Origin: JBBQYA01 sp031412335
Lineage (GTDB): Bacteria; Bacteroidota; Bacteroidia; Sphingobacteriales; Sphingobacteriaceae
DNA length: 64,000 bases
Reading direction: 5' to 3'
Assembly (NCBI GenBank): GCA_031412335.1
Contig: JANOCT010000032.1
Coordinates: forward strand, 108,090-172,089
Shown: positions 62,054-64,000 of the stretch, piece after piece
Layout of the letters: each line of letters begins with the position of its first letter
Position numbering within the stretch: the stretch's first letter is position 1
Made by a program: the position numbers and the translations under genes
Notes under the pieces: model-generated
Databases searched by the model: none
Seen by the model: only the letters and a program-made list of their open reading frames with translations
Told to the model about the DNA's origin: nothing

Positions 62054-63601
62054 TTGACCATTCAAAATTCTGAAATAGCAAGAAAGCAAAAGATCAATAT
62101 TGTTTGGTTTAAACGTGATTTACGATTTACAGATCATGAACCTTTATTTTACGCTCAACAAGATTCAATCCCTGTTCTATTTGTTTATTTTTTCGAACCC
62201 TCTGTTATTGCATATCCAGATAGCGATGCGAGGCACTGGCGTTTTGTTTATGAATCTATACAGGATATGCAGGCAAAACTTGCTGATTTAAATGCTACCA
62301 TTCATATTTTCCATCAAGAAGTTTTAAACGTATTCGCTCAATTAGCTAATAAATATCAAATCCAAACTATATTTTCTCATCAGGAAATAGGCAATAAACT
62401 TACGTTTGATCGAGATTCTGCTGTAAAAACTTTTTGCACTAATCATTTTATTAATTGGAAGGAATTTCAGTTACATGGCGTGATTCGGAAAATAAAATCC
62501 AGAAAAAACTGGCAACAACGATGGGAACAAAAAATGAAAACATTTCCATCTTTTGTAAAAGAAGATAGCTGGAATATTTTAAAACTGGATGATATATTTT
62601 ACAAGCAACTAAAAGGAAATTCTCTGCCTGAAGAAATAACAACTTCTAATAAAAATTTTCAACAGGGAGGCGAAACGTTAGCTTGGCGTTATATGGAAAC
62701 CTTTGCAAAAGAGAGACATATAAATTATAGTAAAAATATTTCCAAACCATTACCTAGCAGAAAAAGTTGTAGCAGACTTTCTCCATATCTGGCTTATGGA
62801 AACATTAGTATGCGAATGGTTTATCAATTTACTTTGCAGCATTATGCAGACTCAACCAATAAAAGAGCATTATCAAATTTCACATCAAGGCTTCATTGGC
62901 ATTGCCATTTTATGCAAAAATTTGAAGATGAATGCCGAATGGAGTTTGAAAACTTAAATGTTGGGTACAACGAATTAGTTAAACCAAAAAATGAGAAATT
63001 TATACTTGCATGGAAAGAAGGCAAAACGGGAGTTCCTTTAGTTGATGCATGTATGAGATGCCTAGTAAAAACAGGATATATTAATTTTAGAATGCGCGCC
63101 ATGATTGTTTCTTTCTTCACATTCAATCTTTGGCAGGATTGGAGAGAAATAAGCTTTTGGTTAGCCCGTCAGTTTTTAGATTACGAACCTGGTATTCATT
63201 ATCCTCAAATACAAATGCAAGCTGGCGTAACAGGAGTAAATACCATTCGAATTTATAATCCGGTTAAAAATTCTCAAGATCATGACTCAGAAGGATTATT
63301 CATAAAACTATGGATTCCAGAACTTGCTGAAATACCAGCTAATTTGATTCACGAACCTTGGAAACTGAGTAGTATTGAACAAAAAATATATAACTGCGAA
63401 ATCGGAAAAGATTATCCTGAACCAATTGTAGACATAGAAAAAACGCGAAAATCAGCAAGTGATATTGTATGGGGATTTAGAAAAAAAACGAACGTAAAAA
63501 TTGAAGGTGAACGAATAGTTGAAAAACATACAAACATCAAAACTAAGGTAGAAAGTAAAAAGAAGCCTTTAATAGTAAAGCAAAAAAAGTTAGATTTTTA
63601 A
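62054..63601 (+). CDS. Deoxyribodipyrimidine photolyase/cryptochrome family protein
   Basis: A 515-residue flavoprotein. The photolyase N-terminal antenna domain (about 14-150) begins INIVWFKRDLRFTDHEPL. The C-terminal FAD domain (about 215-480) has GGETLAWRYMETFA, SRLSPYLAYGNISMR, WHCHFMQKFEDE and MRCLVKTGYINFRMRAM, then GIHYPQIQMQAGVTGVNTIRIYNP. A Lys/Arg-rich tail closes the protein. The start is a TTG at 62054; there is no in-frame ATG before residue 50. It repairs UV dimers or senses light, and the two roles cannot be separated here. Confidence 0.9.
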   Translation: MTIQNSEIARKQKINIVWFKRDLRFTDHEPLFYAQQDSIPVLFVYFFEPSVIAYPDSDARHWRFVYESIQDMQAKLADLNATIHIFHQEVLNVFAQLANKYQIQTIFSHQEIGNKLTFDRDSAVKTFCTNHFINWKEFQLHGVIRKIKSRKNWQQRWEQKMKTFPSFVKEDSWNILKLDDIFYKQLKGNSLPEEITTSNKNFQQGGETLAWRYMETFAKERHINYSKNISKPLPSRKSCSRLSPYLAYGNISMRMVYQFTLQHYADSTNKRALSNFTSRLHWHCHFMQKFEDECRMEFENLNVGYNELVKPKNEKFILAWKEGKTGVPLVDACMRCLVKTGYINFRMRAMIVSFFTFNLWQDWREISFWLARQFLDYEPGIHYPQIQMQAGVTGVNTIRIYNPVKNSQDHDSEGLFIKLWIPELAEIPANLIHEPWKLSSIEQKIYNCEIGKDYPEPIVDIEKTRKSASDIVWGFRKKTNVKIEGERIVEKHTNIKTKVESKKKPLIVKQKKLDF

Positions 63602-63654
63602 ATTAAACTTTATAGTCAATGAGGTTTTAAAAGATGATAAATTAAAATTCCTCT

Positions 63655-63683
63655 TTGTTTTTAACATGAAGTTCCTATATTTG
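63655..63683 (+). promoter_or_regulatory. Promoter of the tRNA-Asp gene
   Basis: TTG at 63655-63657, an 18-base spacer and TATATTTG at 63676-63683. The start of transcription would be near 63690, about 32 bases before the tRNA. Confidence 0.7.
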
Positions 63684-63721
63684 CAATCCCTTACCAAATA
63701 AGGAAACCGAATATCGATTAC

Positions 63722-63795
63722 GGGTTGGTAGTTCAGTTGGTTAGAATGCCGCCCTGTCACGGCGGAGGTCGCGGGTTCGAGTCCCGTCCAGCCCG
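63722..63795 (+). tRNA. tRNA-Asp (anticodon GTC)
   Basis: A 74-base cloverleaf. The acceptor stem is GGGTTGG with CCAGCCC, T8 and A9 are in place, and the anticodon stem CCGCC/GGCGG encloses CTGTCAC with anticodon GTC. The T-arm has GCGGG-TTCGAGT-CCCGT. The discriminator base is G and CCA is not encoded. A terminator follows directly. Confidence 0.97.
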
Positions 63796-63796
63796 C

Positions 63797-63833
63797 AAAA
63801 AGGTCTTGTCAATTTAACGACGAGACCTTTTTT
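63797..63833 (+). terminator. Terminator of tRNA-Asp
   Basis: AAAAAGGTCTTGTC pairs with GACGAGACCTTTTT (one G-U) around AATTTAAC, then a T-run. Confidence 0.9.
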
Positions 63834-63838
63834 GTTTT

Positions 63839-64000
63839 ATGGCGTATTTCGTTTATATCATTTTTAATGCTGATCATGATATTTTCTATAAAGGATTTAC
63901 TGAAAATCTTGAGAAAAGACTTCTTGATCACAACGCAGGTAAATCTACTTTTACCAGTAGATCAAATAATTGGATTATGGTTTATTATAAAGAGTTTTTA
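63839..64000 (+). CDS. GIY-YIG nuclease-domain protein, N-terminal part
   Basis: The first 54 codons of a reading frame that runs off the window. It begins MAYFVYIIFNADHDIFYKG, with the YVYIL-like first strand and the YKGFT variant of the YIG strand, followed by the NLEKRLLDHNAG segment with the catalytic arginine. This is the UPF0213/YhbQ-type small GIY-YIG family, usually about 85-100 residues, common in multiple copies in Bacteroidota. The start is 6 bases after the tRNA terminator. Confidence 0.9.
   Translation, partial: MAYFVYIIFNADHDIFYKGFTENLEKRLLDHNAGKSTFTSRSNNWIMVYYKEFL

Overview
The window is a contiguous, AT-rich chromosomal segment of a Bacteroidota bacterium. The evidence is four proteins with type IX secretion (T9SS) C-terminal sorting domains, promoters of the TTG-N(about 19)-TAnnTTTG type, near-absence of Shine-Dalgarno sites, many Cys-lipoproteins and OmpA-like proteins, and a TonB-dependent receptor with a CarboxypepD_reg-like N-terminus. 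The content fits an aerobic heterotroph of the Sphingobacteriia/Chitinophagia type, but the genus cannot be fixed from sequence reading alone. I saw no insertion sequence, prophage, integrase or CRISPR array.

Layout. 1-6.5 kb: acyl-CoA dehydrogenase, a TlpA-like thioredoxin lipoprotein, an M1 aminopeptidase, a small 4-TM membrane protein and an OmpA lipoprotein. 6.6-11.6 kb: the conserved rimP-nusA-infB operon behind a strong promoter and a 5' hairpin. 11.6-15.5 kb: a four-gene minus-strand surface-polysaccharide cluster (O-antigen-ligase-like protein, a GT9 and two GT2 enzymes). 15.6-22.7 kb: meaB, a SNF2 helicase, dapF, a DegP/HtrA protease and an NlpC/P60 hydrolase. 22.9-25.6 kb: a minus-strand operon of one T9SS cargo and two outer-membrane barrels behind a near-consensus promoter. 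26-28.4 kb: pdhA and pdhC. 28.4-31 kb: a small membrane ORF, a luciferase-fold protein and hutU. 31-34.3 kb: a small His/Cys protein, a TonB receptor and a lipoprotein, probably a metal-uptake locus. 34.4-38.5 kb: a large secreted metzincin-like metalloprotease split by a one-base frameshift. 38.8-44.1 kb: fumC, a lipoprotein, a low-molecular-weight phosphatase, hisS and hutH in one tight run. 44.6-49.6 kb: two more T9SS-secreted proteins. 49.7-54.1 kb: an OmpA lipoprotein, an SDR-like protein, a DUF2452 protein and the ergothioneine genes egtB-egtD. 54.1-56.1 kb: type I pullulanase. 56.2-59 kb: thioredoxin, ApbE, DUF4266 and DUF3570 genes. 59-60.4 kb: SatD-like and DUF3307 genes behind three 28-bp-spaced palindromes. 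60.4-62 kb: a dienelactone hydrolase gene flanked by an inverted pair of about 145-bp repeats. 62-64 kb: photolyase, tRNA-Asp and the start of a GIY-YIG protein.

The strongest candidates for something not well described are three. The first is the thioredoxin/ApbE/DUF4266/DUF3570 unit, which predicts a flavin- and thiol-linked envelope system around a tiny lipoprotein ending in GGCGCN. The second is the SatD-DUF3307 pair with its own triple operator array. The third is the 22.9-25.6 kb secreted-protein and barrel operon. The frameshift in the secreted metalloprotease and the inverted repeat pair also deserve checking. All functional names come from reading motifs and family knowledge; no database search was run.
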